From a virus, in IMG/VR virus record IMGVR_UViG_3300048921_000452, positions 1 through 23,888 of that record: a DNA stretch of 23,888 bases; one strand, given 5' to 3'. This document shows positions 12,520 through 19,903 of this stretch, one piece after another; the stretch's first letter is position 1; every line of letters starts with the position of its first letter. The translations under genes were made by a program, and so were the position numbers. The notes beneath the pieces were generated by a model. That model did no database searches. It worked only from the letters and a program-made list of their open reading frames with translations, and was not told where the DNA came from.

Positions 12520-14706
12520 TCAAACCCCTGCGGATGCGGCAGCGATGAAGGCGGCGGCGGCCTGCGCGACCTGGCTGCGGCCGGTGGACTGGGTCCGGTA
12601 GATTCCGCCCGGGTGCAGCGCGTCGGCGACAGGCGCGGTGAGCACGCCGGTGTGGGCGTCGGGCGCGCCGGCGCCCAGGTCGACACCGAGCTCGAGAGAC
12701 TGATGCATGTGGGCGTTGATCATCCACATGTTGCCATCGGCGGCGGCTTCGTTCTCGGCCCAGTCGACCATGTCGGCGTAGACTGCGGCGGCAGCGGGCC
12801 AGAGTTCATCGTCGATCGTCTGGCGAAGCGGCGCCGTCATGCAGCAGCCGATCGCGGCCGACGGACAGGCGGCGCGGATCGACTGCGTGACGATCTGACG
12901 ACCCTCGCGGCACCTCGCCGCTGCGGTCGCCGGCGAGGCCATGTTCGGCACGATAGTGTTCATGCCGTGATTGATCAGTACCACATCCGGCACCGCGACG
13001 CGGCCGTTTGTGTAGGGTGCCGGGGTAAGGGGACCGTAGGTCGACAGCCACCAGGCCATATCGAACTCGTAGTCGTGGCGGCTGTTCGGGCCGCTGCTCG
13101 CCCGAAGGAAGGGGCTGTATTTAACCTTTCCGCCGCCGAGCGTGCCGGCGAGATAGGCCGCCTCCTGCCCCAGCGGAACCGGCTGCTGATCCGCATTGGT
13201 ACCCTTCAGGTAGATCAAGTCTTCCCAGGCGCTGCCCGCCCGCGCCTCGGCAAACGGGCCGCTGATGTTGTCCGGGCTGTTTCGACCGTCGAGGGAGCTG
13301 CGGAACGTGCCGACGAACACGAGCGTAACGTCCGGGTACTGGTCGGCGAAGATCAGGCGGATCTCCTCCGCCATGCCGAGCCACCAGATGCTGTCTCCGA
13401 TCAGCAGGACGTAGATCGTCCGTGTCGACAGGGTCGCCGGGGCACTGTGCTGGCGCATCATGCGCCGGCGGTAAGTCGGCGGGCTTTCAAGGCCGAGGGT
13501 TCGGCTGATCACCAGTTCGGTCTCTGCCGCAAAGAATTTCGCCGCATCGAAAGCGACCATCTCGGCACCCGTCCGCGCGAAGGCGGGCTTGCCGCGGACA
13601 TTGTTGCCGATCGACAGCAGCGCAGTCCGGTCAACCCGACGCTCCGCCTGGATATTGTCGAGATAGACCGCCATTTCGCGGCCCTTGATCGCGAACAGGT
13701 CGGGGCCGACGATCGGAGTGACGCTCGCCGGCCCCGCCGACATCTCGTCATCCGCGTTGTCGATCTCCAGCCCGTAGCTGTTGGTGACGATCAGCCCGCC
13801 GCCGGCCGGATCCTCGACATAGCTGAAGTGCGCGTCAGGGATGCCGCTCAGCGCATCGGCGAGCAATGCGCGACCGACATCGCCCTCGATCTCCAAGCCG
13901 TAGCTGTTGACGAGGACAAGGCCGCGATCGCCATCCTGCGCGTCGACATAGCCGAAGGTTGCGTCGGGGATGCCGATCAGACCGCCGGCATTGCCGCTGT
14001 AGCCCCGGGCGGTGATATCGCCGTAATCCAATCCGTAGCTGTTGGTCAGCGACACCCCGCCCGGCTCGTCCTCGGCGGCCTCGACAACATGGATCAGCGC
14101 CTCGCGGTCCTCGATCTCCTGATCGACCGCGGCCCGAGTTGCCTGCACGAAGCCGACATTGGGGTAGGCGCCGCGATGCTCGGGAGCGGCCGACGCCCCC
14201 ATGTTCTCGTAGACGTCGATGATCGTGAGCGAGTCGTCGGCCCAGACGCTGAACGATTCGCCCGTCGCCGTCGCCGCGCGGCCGTCGGTCGGCGTGTCGT
14301 AGATCGGCAGCTTCGCGAGAGCCGCGGTCTTGGCTCCCTCCGCGCGGTCGGCCGCCTCCTCGGCCTGGTCGGCCTCGTCCGCTGCCTTCTCCTGGTAGAT
14401 CCGTGAAGCGAGCTCGGACCTGCCCGCACCCTGCCGTGCAGCTTCCGCCGCGCGGGCCGAGGATTCGGCATTCTCCTCGGACGTGCTGGCGCGGATCGCG
14501 GCGTCCTGTGCTCGCCCCAGCGGATCGCGAATGATCGCCAGCACGACTTCGTGCAGACGCGGATCGTTGAGGACGTATCCAGCAAGGCTCGGAAAGCCCT
14601 GCTGCTTTGCGCGCCCGTCCTGGACGACGAGCTCGCGATCAGCGTCCGTCGCCGGACCGGCCGGGGGAAGCTCGCCGACCGGAACATTCGGCAGGACGTC
14701 GCTCAT
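12520..14706 (-). CDS. Tail fibre with coiled coil, internal repeats and GDSL/SGNH esterase domain
   Basis: The 728-aa product starts at ATG 14706 (GCGAGG 6 nt upstream) rather than 14724. Residues 1-60 resemble a fibre anchor (VPVGELPPAGPATDADRELVVQDG). Residues 66-130 are an Ala/Glu-rich coiled coil. A repeated module spans about 217-316, in which NSYGL appears three times and IPDAxFxYV twice. The C-terminal SGNH domain (430-728) has LLIGDSIWW (Ser439), NHGMN (579-583) and DALHPGG (Asp695, His698), all three key blocks of GDSL/SGNH hydrolases. It probably cleaves ester groups on a surface polysaccharide. This is the first gene after the baseplate set and so probably the principal fibre. Confidence 0.8.
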   Translation of the reverse strand: MSDVLPNVPVGELPPAGPATDADRELVVQDGRAKQQGFPSLAGYVLNDPRLHEVVLAIIRDPLGRAQDAAIRASTSEENAESSARAAEAARQGAGRSELASRIYQEKAADEADQAEEAADRAEGAKTAALAKLPIYDTPTDGRAATATGESFSVWADDSLTIIDVYENMGASAAPEHRGAYPNVGFVQATRAAVDQEIEDREALIHVVEAAEDEPGGVSLTNSYGLDYGDITARGYSGNAGGLIGIPDATFGYVDAQDGDRGLVLVNSYGLEIEGDVGRALLADALSGIPDAHFSYVEDPAGGGLIVTNSYGLEIDNADDEMSAGPASVTPIVGPDLFAIKGREMAVYLDNIQAERRVDRTALLSIGNNVRGKPAFARTGAEMVAFDAAKFFAAETELVISRTLGLESPPTYRRRMMRQHSAPATLSTRTIYVLLIGDSIWWLGMAEEIRLIFADQYPDVTLVFVGTFRSSLDGRNSPDNISGPFAEARAGSAWEDLIYLKGTNADQQPVPLGQEAAYLAGTLGGGKVKYSPFLRASSGPNSRHDYEFDMAWWLSTYGPLTPAPYTNGRVAVPDVVLINHGMNTIVPNMASPATAAARCREGRQIVTQSIRAACPSAAIGCCMTAPLRQTIDDELWPAAAAVYADMVDWAENEAAADGNMWMINAHMHQSLELGVDLGAGAPDAHTGVLTAPVADALHPGGIYRTQSTGRSQVAQAAAAFIAAASAGV
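13759..14058 (-). repeat. Internal peptide repeats in the SGNH fibre
   Basis: The encoded peptide carries NSYGLD/E at residues 222-227, 267-272 and 309-314, and IPDA(T/H)F(G/S)YV at 246-254 and 289-297. The unit is about 43-45 residues. DNA copies have diverged, so the repeat is old or kept by selection at protein level. Confidence 0.7.
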
Positions 14707-14722
14707 GCAGGACCTCGCGAGC

Positions 14723-14751
14723 AAAAGCCGCCGGCGGCGCGGCCGCGGCGG
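14723..14751 (-). terminator. Possible weak terminator between gp48-like gene and fibre gene
   Basis: On the minus strand CCGCCG (14751-14746) and CGGCGG (14733-14728) can pair around a GC-rich loop, followed by C and TTTT (14726-14723). It lies in the 69-bp gap between baseplate and fibre genes, the only sizeable gap in this operon, and could reduce read-through. Confidence 0.35.
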
Positions 14752-14775
14752 TGCGACGCAGGACGGCGCGTGCCG

Positions 14776-15324
14776 TCAGGCGTCGGGATAGGTGATGACG
14801 ATCTCGGCCGGCTTGGCGCGGCCGAGCTGGCACTTCAGGGTCGTCAGCGAGGTGTCGCCGCTCGAGGAAAGCACGACGATGCCCATGGCGAACGCCCACG
14901 CCTCGCCGTAGAGGGGCTGGCCGGCACAGTTCTCGCCCACGCGGAAAGGAGCGTAGGCGAGAACCTCGACCTCGAAGCCAAGGGTCGCAGCGAGGTTGAT
15001 GTAATCGGCGCGGGACTGCCCGCCGCCCGCCTGCAACCGGCTCACGACCTGGGCGCGGCGATCGGCCAGCGTGCCGCTGGCGCTGCCGCATTCGTCGGGC
15101 AGGCCGACGGTCGCTTCCCATTCGGGCAGGAGATCCAAAGCGCGCCCGGGAAAGGCCGTCGCCAGCAGATCCGAGGCGTTCGCGTCGGATCGCGCGAAGC
15201 TCTTGGCGACCGCGACCGCGAAATCGCGCTGGGCGCTGTCCGGATCGCGCGGCCAGATGAGGCCCTGCGGTAGGAGCGCCAGGTACGCGGCGGAATAGGC
15301 GTTCACCGAATAGCGCGCGCTCAT
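14776..15324 (-). CDS. Baseplate/tail protein gp48-like (YmfQ family, DUF2313)
   Basis: The 182-aa protein begins MSARYSVNAYSAAYLALLPQG, then WPRDPDS, and continues with LLATAFPGRALDLLPEWEATVGLPDEC and TLADRRAQVVSRLQAGGGQSRADYI, the conserved core of Mu gp48/YmfQ proteins. These follow baseplate J and precede fibres in Mu-type tails, linking the baseplate wedge to fibres. ATG 15324 overlaps the gp47 stop (ATGA). Length is normal. Confidence 0.9.
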   Translation of the reverse strand: MSARYSVNAYSAAYLALLPQGLIWPRDPDSAQRDFAVAVAKSFARSDANASDLLATAFPGRALDLLPEWEATVGLPDECGSASGTLADRRAQVVSRLQAGGGQSRADYINLAATLGFEVEVLAYAPFRVGENCAGQPLYGEAWAFAMGIVVLSSSGDTSLTTLKCQLGRAKPAEIVITYPDA

Positions 15325-16460
15325 GCGAAGGTCACGGTTCCGAGGACGGCGAGCGCGCCGGCGCCCGACGTGATGTTGCCGACCGGGCTGGGCGTGACGC
15401 TGCCGTCGCTCGCCGCGATGTTGGTGATCAAGAAGCCGCCGGTGCCCGGAACGCCAGTGATCGCCGCGTCGATCGTCGAGAGCGCCGTCGTGCCGCCGGG
15501 CGCTGCATCGATGAGCAGCGCTGCGGCGATCGCCGCCTTCACGGCGTTCCTGGTCGCGGTGCTGGTACTGGAAAGGCCGGCGATCGTGATGTCGATGGTG
15601 TTCGGGTCGGGCGCGACCGCGTAGACCAGGGCGGTGACCGGCTGAAGATCGAAGACGGCATTGGCGACCTTGCGCTGGTCACCCGTGGCGTGCCCGTCGC
15701 GATCGTCGCCGGAGGCGACACCGTCGGTGCCCTGCGGAAAGCCGCCCTCGTCCGCGCGGACATCGTCCATCATGAAATAGACGGTCACGGTACCCGGGCC
15801 CATGCCGCCGGCGGTGATCCACGCGCGGGTGACGCCGGGCACGGCCAGCGCCCATTCGAGATAGTCGCTGCGCGAACCGCCGCGCGGTGGATTGGCATAG
15901 GCGGAAAGCATCCGGCTCCGCAGGGCGTCATTGCCCTCGATCGGGCCGCCGCCGCCGATATCGGACTGGACGGATCCGCTGCCGGAGACACCCTCGATCG
16001 CCACCGAAAGGTTCATCGGGGTGCCGACGTCGCTGTTGCCGCCGGCGCCGGGATCGTCCGCCGTGACGGCGACGTCGATCGCGCCGGCGACGGTGGAGGC
16101 ATCTTCGTCCGCAGTGTAGGTGGCGCCGTCGCCCCGCGCGATCGCGGTACCGGCCGGGATGGTCCTGCCGGCCGCGGCCGCGAAGCGCACCACACCCGAG
16201 GCACGGCTCGCCGGTTTGCGCGAAACCCCACGCAGGGCAGCCCAGGAATCGAGAAATTCGTCGGTGCACGTAAACGGCACCGATTGCCGCGCGATCCAGT
16301 CGAGATAGCCGTAATGGCCGCTGGTCATCTGGGCGAGGACGTCGCCGGCAATCCGCAGGTTGGAGAAGCGGAGCAACCCTTGCGTGCTGGGCAGCTCGGC
16401 CGAGATGTCGGCGGCAGCCTGTCCGCGCAGGTCGGTCAGGGTCGGGCGATCATACGGCAT
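15321..16460 (-). CDS. Baseplate assembly protein J-like (Mu gp47)
   Basis: The 379-aa product starts at ATG 16460, one base after the gp46 stop (TAACATG). The longer frame to 16730 is arginine/serine-rich and antiphase to gp46, so it is rejected. It begins MPYDRPTLTDLRGQAAADIS and shows baseplate J motifs: LDWIARQ, AxxRGVSRKPASRASGVVRF (96-115), a GTPMNL strand, NDALRSRMLSAYANPPRGGSRSDYLEWALAVPGVTRAW (about 195-233), then a glycine-rich C-terminal domain. It forms baseplate wedges that hold the contractile sheath. A DGVASGDDRDGHATGDQR insert is a typical variable loop. Confidence 0.93.
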   Translation of the reverse strand: MPYDRPTLTDLRGQAAADISAELPSTQGLLRFSNLRIAGDVLAQMTSGHYGYLDWIARQSVPFTCTDEFLDSWAALRGVSRKPASRASGVVRFAAAAGRTIPAGTAIARGDGATYTADEDASTVAGAIDVAVTADDPGAGGNSDVGTPMNLSVAIEGVSGSGSVQSDIGGGGPIEGNDALRSRMLSAYANPPRGGSRSDYLEWALAVPGVTRAWITAGGMGPGTVTVYFMMDDVRADEGGFPQGTDGVASGDDRDGHATGDQRKVANAVFDLQPVTALVYAVAPDPNTIDITIAGLSSTSTATRNAVKAAIAAALLIDAAPGGTTALSTIDAAITGVPGTGGFLITNIAASDGSVTPSPVGNITSGAGALAVLGTVTFA

Positions 16461-16461
16461 G

Positions 16462-16899
16462 TTATGCCTCCCTCCACGCCCATTCGAACTGCAGGGGCCG
16501 CACCTCGCCGCTGGCGCGGGTGATCGTGACCTGCGCCCCAAGCATCCCCGGCCGCGTGAACTCGGTGGTGATGGCGATCGTCGACGCGACCTGGTCGTCG
16601 AGCAGCCACTGAAGCGCGTCGGCGATGTCGCCCTTGACCAGCTCGAGGATGTCCGGCGTCTGCTTGGCACGCCGGCGCAGCCACAATTTCGAGCCGATCG
16701 GATAATCCGGATCGTCGCCCCACCAGCCACGCGGGTCGCCGCTGCCGTCGGGTATGACGTCGTCGGCCGAGGTGGTGCGATCGGTGAAAAGGCTGATCAG
16801 CACCGCGGTCGTGAGGTCGTCGCCGGCGACCAGGCCGGTGACCGGATCCCGCGCCCAATCGCCATGGTCGACGTTCCACACCGTCGCGATGTCAGGCAT
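16462..16899 (-). CDS. Baseplate protein gp46-like
   Basis: The 145-aa product matches the Mu GP46 family: MPDIATVWN start, then LTTAVLISLFTDRTTSADDVIPDGSGDPRGWWGDD, YPIGSKLWLRRRAKQTPD and LQWLLDDQVA. It corresponds to the wedge component (like T4 gp25) that nucleates sheath polymerisation. The ATG lies one base after the gp45 stop, and gp47 follows after one base. This compact spacing supports translational coupling. Confidence 0.92.
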   Translation of the reverse strand: MPDIATVWNVDHGDWARDPVTGLVAGDDLTTAVLISLFTDRTTSADDVIPDGSGDPRGWWGDDPDYPIGSKLWLRRRAKQTPDILELVKGDIADALQWLLDDQVASTIAITTEFTRPGMLGAQVTITRASGEVRPLQFEWAWREA

Positions 16900-16900
16900 G

Positions 16901-17494
16901 TCAGGCCTCGTGATCGGTGGTGTCGGACGTGTCGTCGCCGGCCTTCACGCCGCCGTGTGCATGCGCGTTGTAGGCGTCGTGGAGCCCGTCGAGGCTTACG
17001 TCGCCATCGCTGCTCTGGACGTCGCCGGTCGCCTTGATGTCGCCGTCGACGGTCAGGTCGCCGGTGAGTTCGACCAGCGGCGTGTCGAGGCGGACCTTGG
17101 TCTCCGCCACGACGGTGACCGTGTCGGCGTTGTCGACGGTGATGGACAATCCGGCGGCATCGACATGGATGCCCTCGGCCGTGAGGCGGATATGCGCCCC
17201 GCGCATGTCGAAGATCGCGACGTCGCCAGGCTGCAGATCCTTAAGGCGCGATTCAATGTGGATCGACCCCACGCCGAAGGTCTGCGATCGATCGCCACCC
17301 AGGCGCAGCAGCAGGATCTCGCTGTCGAGGGGCGGCACCGAGGCGATGCCGTACAGCCCCACCATCGGGACGTCGTCGATCAGCCCGTCCTTGCCCTGTT
17401 TGACCTGCAGGCGGGTCAGCCGTTTGCTGTCGTCGACGCGGGTAACCTTGCCGACACCGAAGAGGTGCCGGATGCGGCTCGGCAGGTCGATCAA
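16901..17494 (-). CDS. Baseplate spike protein V-like (Mu gp45)
   Basis: The 197-aa product starts with TTG 17494, overlapping the hub gene stop (TTGA); no ATG exists near the N-terminus. The N-terminal part (MIDLPSRIRHLFGVGKVTRVDDS, GLIDDVPMVGLYG) is the OB-fold of gpV/gp45 spikes. Residues 85-170 form the repetitive beta-helix (TGDLTVDGDIKATGDVQSSDGDVSLDG). The tip has HAH (178-180), matching the HxH motif by which P2/Mu-type spikes bind an iron ion. The trimeric spike pierces the outer membrane. The acidic tail after HAHGGVKAG (DDTSDTTDHEA) is an extra. Confidence 0.92.
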   Translation of the reverse strand: MIDLPSRIRHLFGVGKVTRVDDSKRLTRLQVKQGKDGLIDDVPMVGLYGIASVPPLDSEILLLRLGGDRSQTFGVGSIHIESRLKDLQPGDVAIFDMRGAHIRLTAEGIHVDAAGLSITVDNADTVTVVAETKVRLDTPLVELTGDLTVDGDIKATGDVQSSDGDVSLDGLHDAYNAHAHGGVKAGDDTSDTTDHEA

Positions 17495-18591
17495 GGCGTG
17501 ACGGGCTCCGGGATCGCTTCGGCGACGGCGTCGGGCTGCAGGACGATGGGTTCGGGCCGGAAGGCGTCGGGCGGCATCAGCAGCAGGTCCGCGGTGGTGC
17601 CGGAGCGGTCGTCGCGGCGATAACTGACGGCGCCGAGCACCAGGTCGGTGCTTTCGGACAGGCCCGGCACCTCGACCGGCACGATCGTATTGGGTTCCCA
17701 GAGCTTGCCGGCGCTATCGCGCCAGCTGTCGACCGTGACCTGGATCTCGCGGCCGCGGCCCGCGCGCCGCGCGACCTCCCAGATGGCGCGCCGCTTGACG
17801 AGCTCCTGCCCCTGCGAGCTCTGATCGGCGACGATGTTGAGCTTGCGGTGCCGTTTGACGTTCGGATCCGGCGCCGTGAAGAACGCCCAGGGATCGCCGG
17901 CGACGTCCGCAAACCCGTCCATCGACATCAGCGTGCATTCGACCTCGCTGTAGCGCTGGTCCATCGATTCGACGGCGGTCCAGCTCTCGACGTTCGCGCC
18001 ATAGGCGGCGCCGCTGGTGGCGCGCTCGGTTCCGACCAGGGCGAAGACCAGCTGGCCCGCGGCATCCTCGTAGAACAGCACGCCGGCATTGCGGGCAAGC
18101 CGCTCGATGATCGAGACGACGGTATCACCCAGGTTGAGGTTGAACTGCGGGATCGGCGGCCCGGCATTTGCGCCGTCTTTCAGCTCCACAGTGATGCCGT
18201 ATGGCGTGCAAAGCTTTTTCGAAATCGACGCGAGATCGCCGTTGATGATCTGATTTTCTTCCCACTCGGCCGAGCAGTCGACCAGGTCCGCGCACTTGCC
18301 GCGGCCGACCACGTGCAGCTCGTGCGACTGGGCGCCACCGGCGTTGACGACGCGGTCGACATAGCCGGTGACAACGACATCCTCGCCGAGCGAGACGGTG
18401 CAGTCGTCGCCGGGCCGCACGGCGGTACCGAGGCCGGTGATCGGATCCTGGGTTGACATGCCGACGACGAATTGCCGCGGAAGCGCTTCGGCGCTGCAGC
18501 TCACCTCGATCGTGGTCCATCCCGACATCTTCTTGCCGCCGATCGTCAGCGTGAGGTCATCCGCCTTCGGTTTCTTGGCCACCTCTTTCAT
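17491..18591 (-). CDS. Baseplate hub protein (Mu gpP/gp44-like)
   Basis: The 366-aa product begins MKEVAKKPKADDLTLTIGGK and shows the hub pattern: GWTTIEVSCSAEALPRQFVV, RPGDDCTVSLGEDVVVTGYVDRV (59-81), the VVGRGKCADLVDCSAEW motif (93-109) and a late PNTIVPVEVPGLSESTDLVLGAV segment. Such proteins form the trimeric hub that carries the spike and joins tube to baseplate. The ATG overlaps the gpN stop by 4 bp. The C-terminal 20 residues are proline/alanine-rich (VLQPDAVAEAIPEPVTP). Confidence 0.92.
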   Translation of the reverse strand: MKEVAKKPKADDLTLTIGGKKMSGWTTIEVSCSAEALPRQFVVGMSTQDPITGLGTAVRPGDDCTVSLGEDVVVTGYVDRVVNAGGAQSHELHVVGRGKCADLVDCSAEWEENQIINGDLASISKKLCTPYGITVELKDGANAGPPIPQFNLNLGDTVVSIIERLARNAGVLFYEDAAGQLVFALVGTERATSGAAYGANVESWTAVESMDQRYSEVECTLMSMDGFADVAGDPWAFFTAPDPNVKRHRKLNIVADQSSQGQELVKRRAIWEVARRAGRGREIQVTVDSWRDSAGKLWEPNTIVPVEVPGLSESTDLVLGAVSYRRDDRSGTTADLLLMPPDAFRPEPIVLQPDAVAEAIPEPVTP

Positions 18592-19889
18592 GCCGCCAGC
18601 GCCGTGAACGACCGCGGCATGAACAGCGGGTGGATCGGGTCGACCTGGGTCACGAGCTCGTCGGCGCGCGCCGGATCCGCATAGAAGCGCTGCGCGAGGA
18701 CGATCGCCGGCGCCGGCGCGGCCTGCTCGAAGACGCGCAGCGGCGACAAGGTCGCGCCGCGTGCTCTCAGATCCTCGATCACCGCGACGCGCAGCGCGCG
18801 CAGCCTGGCATAGACGTCCTGGTCACCACCGTCGGCGGCGGTCGTGGCCTCGTCATCGAGGAGGACGGCGACGATCGTCATCACGCGGACCGCGTCGTCG
18901 TGGCTCGATGGCTGATATTGCGCGGAGGCCTCGGCGAGGGCGACGACGGCCGCCCGGCGGAACAGCGCGTTGAGCGCGACGACGTCGGCCGCCGCGATAT
19001 CGGTGCCTGCCGGCGCGAAGCGCGCCAGCTCCGCGAGCAAGCGGATCGCGTCGGCGGGATCGGCGCAGGCGGCGAGCAGCTGCTCGACCAGCGCCTGGGT
19101 GGCGGCGGCGATCGCCTCGGCGTCAGAGGTGGCGGCGATCGCCGCCAGCTCGGCGGCGGCGTCGCTCACGGCCAGACGACGCTCGGAAGCGGTCGAGATC
19201 ACATCGGCGATCGTCGTGCTCTTCGGAAACGGAGCAAGGCGACCGGTGAAGCCCCGGGTCGCACCAGATACGTAGCGGCCGAGGCTGCCGGGCAGACGCG
19301 CGGCGAGATTATTGAGCGACGTCGCGTCGCCGGCGAGCTGCGTGGCCTTGCCTGCCCACCGGTTCGCGACCGGCTGACGCTTTCCGCCGCCGGCGACCAG
19401 CGCGATGACGCGGATCGCCGCGGTCGCGATCGCGACCTTGGCGATCGTCGCGCCGCTGATGATGCCGGCATCGGTCGCGCCGAGCAGCGAGGGAAATTGC
19501 TTCTTCCCCGATTCGACGAAGGAGAACTGGACCTCGGAATAGGTGCCGGCGCCGAGATCCTCACCGACCTCGCACGCCTCGCAATTGACGTTGAGGACGC
19601 CGAGCGTCGGATGGGTCAGCGTCCCGGCGCCTTTCGCCTCGGCCGCGGCGATCAGCAACAGGCGCTGCAGCTGGACCGGACCGCCGAGATAGACCCGGTC
19701 GCCGGCGACGATGTAGCCGCGGAAGCGAAAGCGTCGGGCGCCGCGCCCGAGATCTTCGACATAGGGCAGATCGCGCCCCGGATATTGGTGGACAGCGAGG
19801 CGCCGTGAAAAGCTGGTCGACGTGTCACGAACCGCAAACGGCACGCCGCGAAAGGTCGCCGGCAGCAACCCTTTGGAGAGGAGCGCCAT
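18588..19889 (-). CDS. DNA circularisation/baseplate protein (Mu gpN-like)
   Basis: The 433-aa product has the N-terminal domain of the 'DNA circulation' family (1-135): LLPATFRGVPFAVRDTSTSFSRRLAVHQYPGRDLPYVEDLGRGARRFRF, then QLQRLLLIAAAEAKGAGTLTHPTLGVL. Despite the family name, Mu gpN is a baseplate/tail component located between tape measure and hub. The C-terminal two thirds is alanine-rich and helical. It ends IHPLFMPRSFTALAA. Spacing to the tape measure gene is 14 bp. Confidence 0.9.
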   Translation of the reverse strand: MALLSKGLLPATFRGVPFAVRDTSTSFSRRLAVHQYPGRDLPYVEDLGRGARRFRFRGYIVAGDRVYLGGPVQLQRLLLIAAAEAKGAGTLTHPTLGVLNVNCEACEVGEDLGAGTYSEVQFSFVESGKKQFPSLLGATDAGIISGATIAKVAIATAAIRVIALVAGGGKRQPVANRWAGKATQLAGDATSLNNLAARLPGSLGRYVSGATRGFTGRLAPFPKSTTIADVISTASERRLAVSDAAAELAAIAATSDAEAIAAATQALVEQLLAACADPADAIRLLAELARFAPAGTDIAAADVVALNALFRRAAVVALAEASAQYQPSSHDDAVRVMTIVAVLLDDEATTAADGGDQDVYARLRALRVAVIEDLRARGATLSPLRVFEQAAPAPAIVLAQRFYADPARADELVTQVDPIHPLFMPRSFTALAA

Positions 19890-19903
19890 CGTCGATCCCC
19901 CGG

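Noticed and set aside
12613-14406. A 597-codon open frame on the plus strand
   Set aside because: Antisense shadow of the SGNH fibre gene; the real reading has the GDS, HGMN and DALH blocks.
7571-14706. Diversity-generating retroelement acting on the fibre genes
   Set aside because: No reverse transcriptase and no template/variable repeat pair with adenine-specific differences was seen in the window.
18630-19808. A 392-codon plus-strand frame
   Set aside because: Antisense to the gpN-like gene, Arg/Gly/Asp-rich, no motif.
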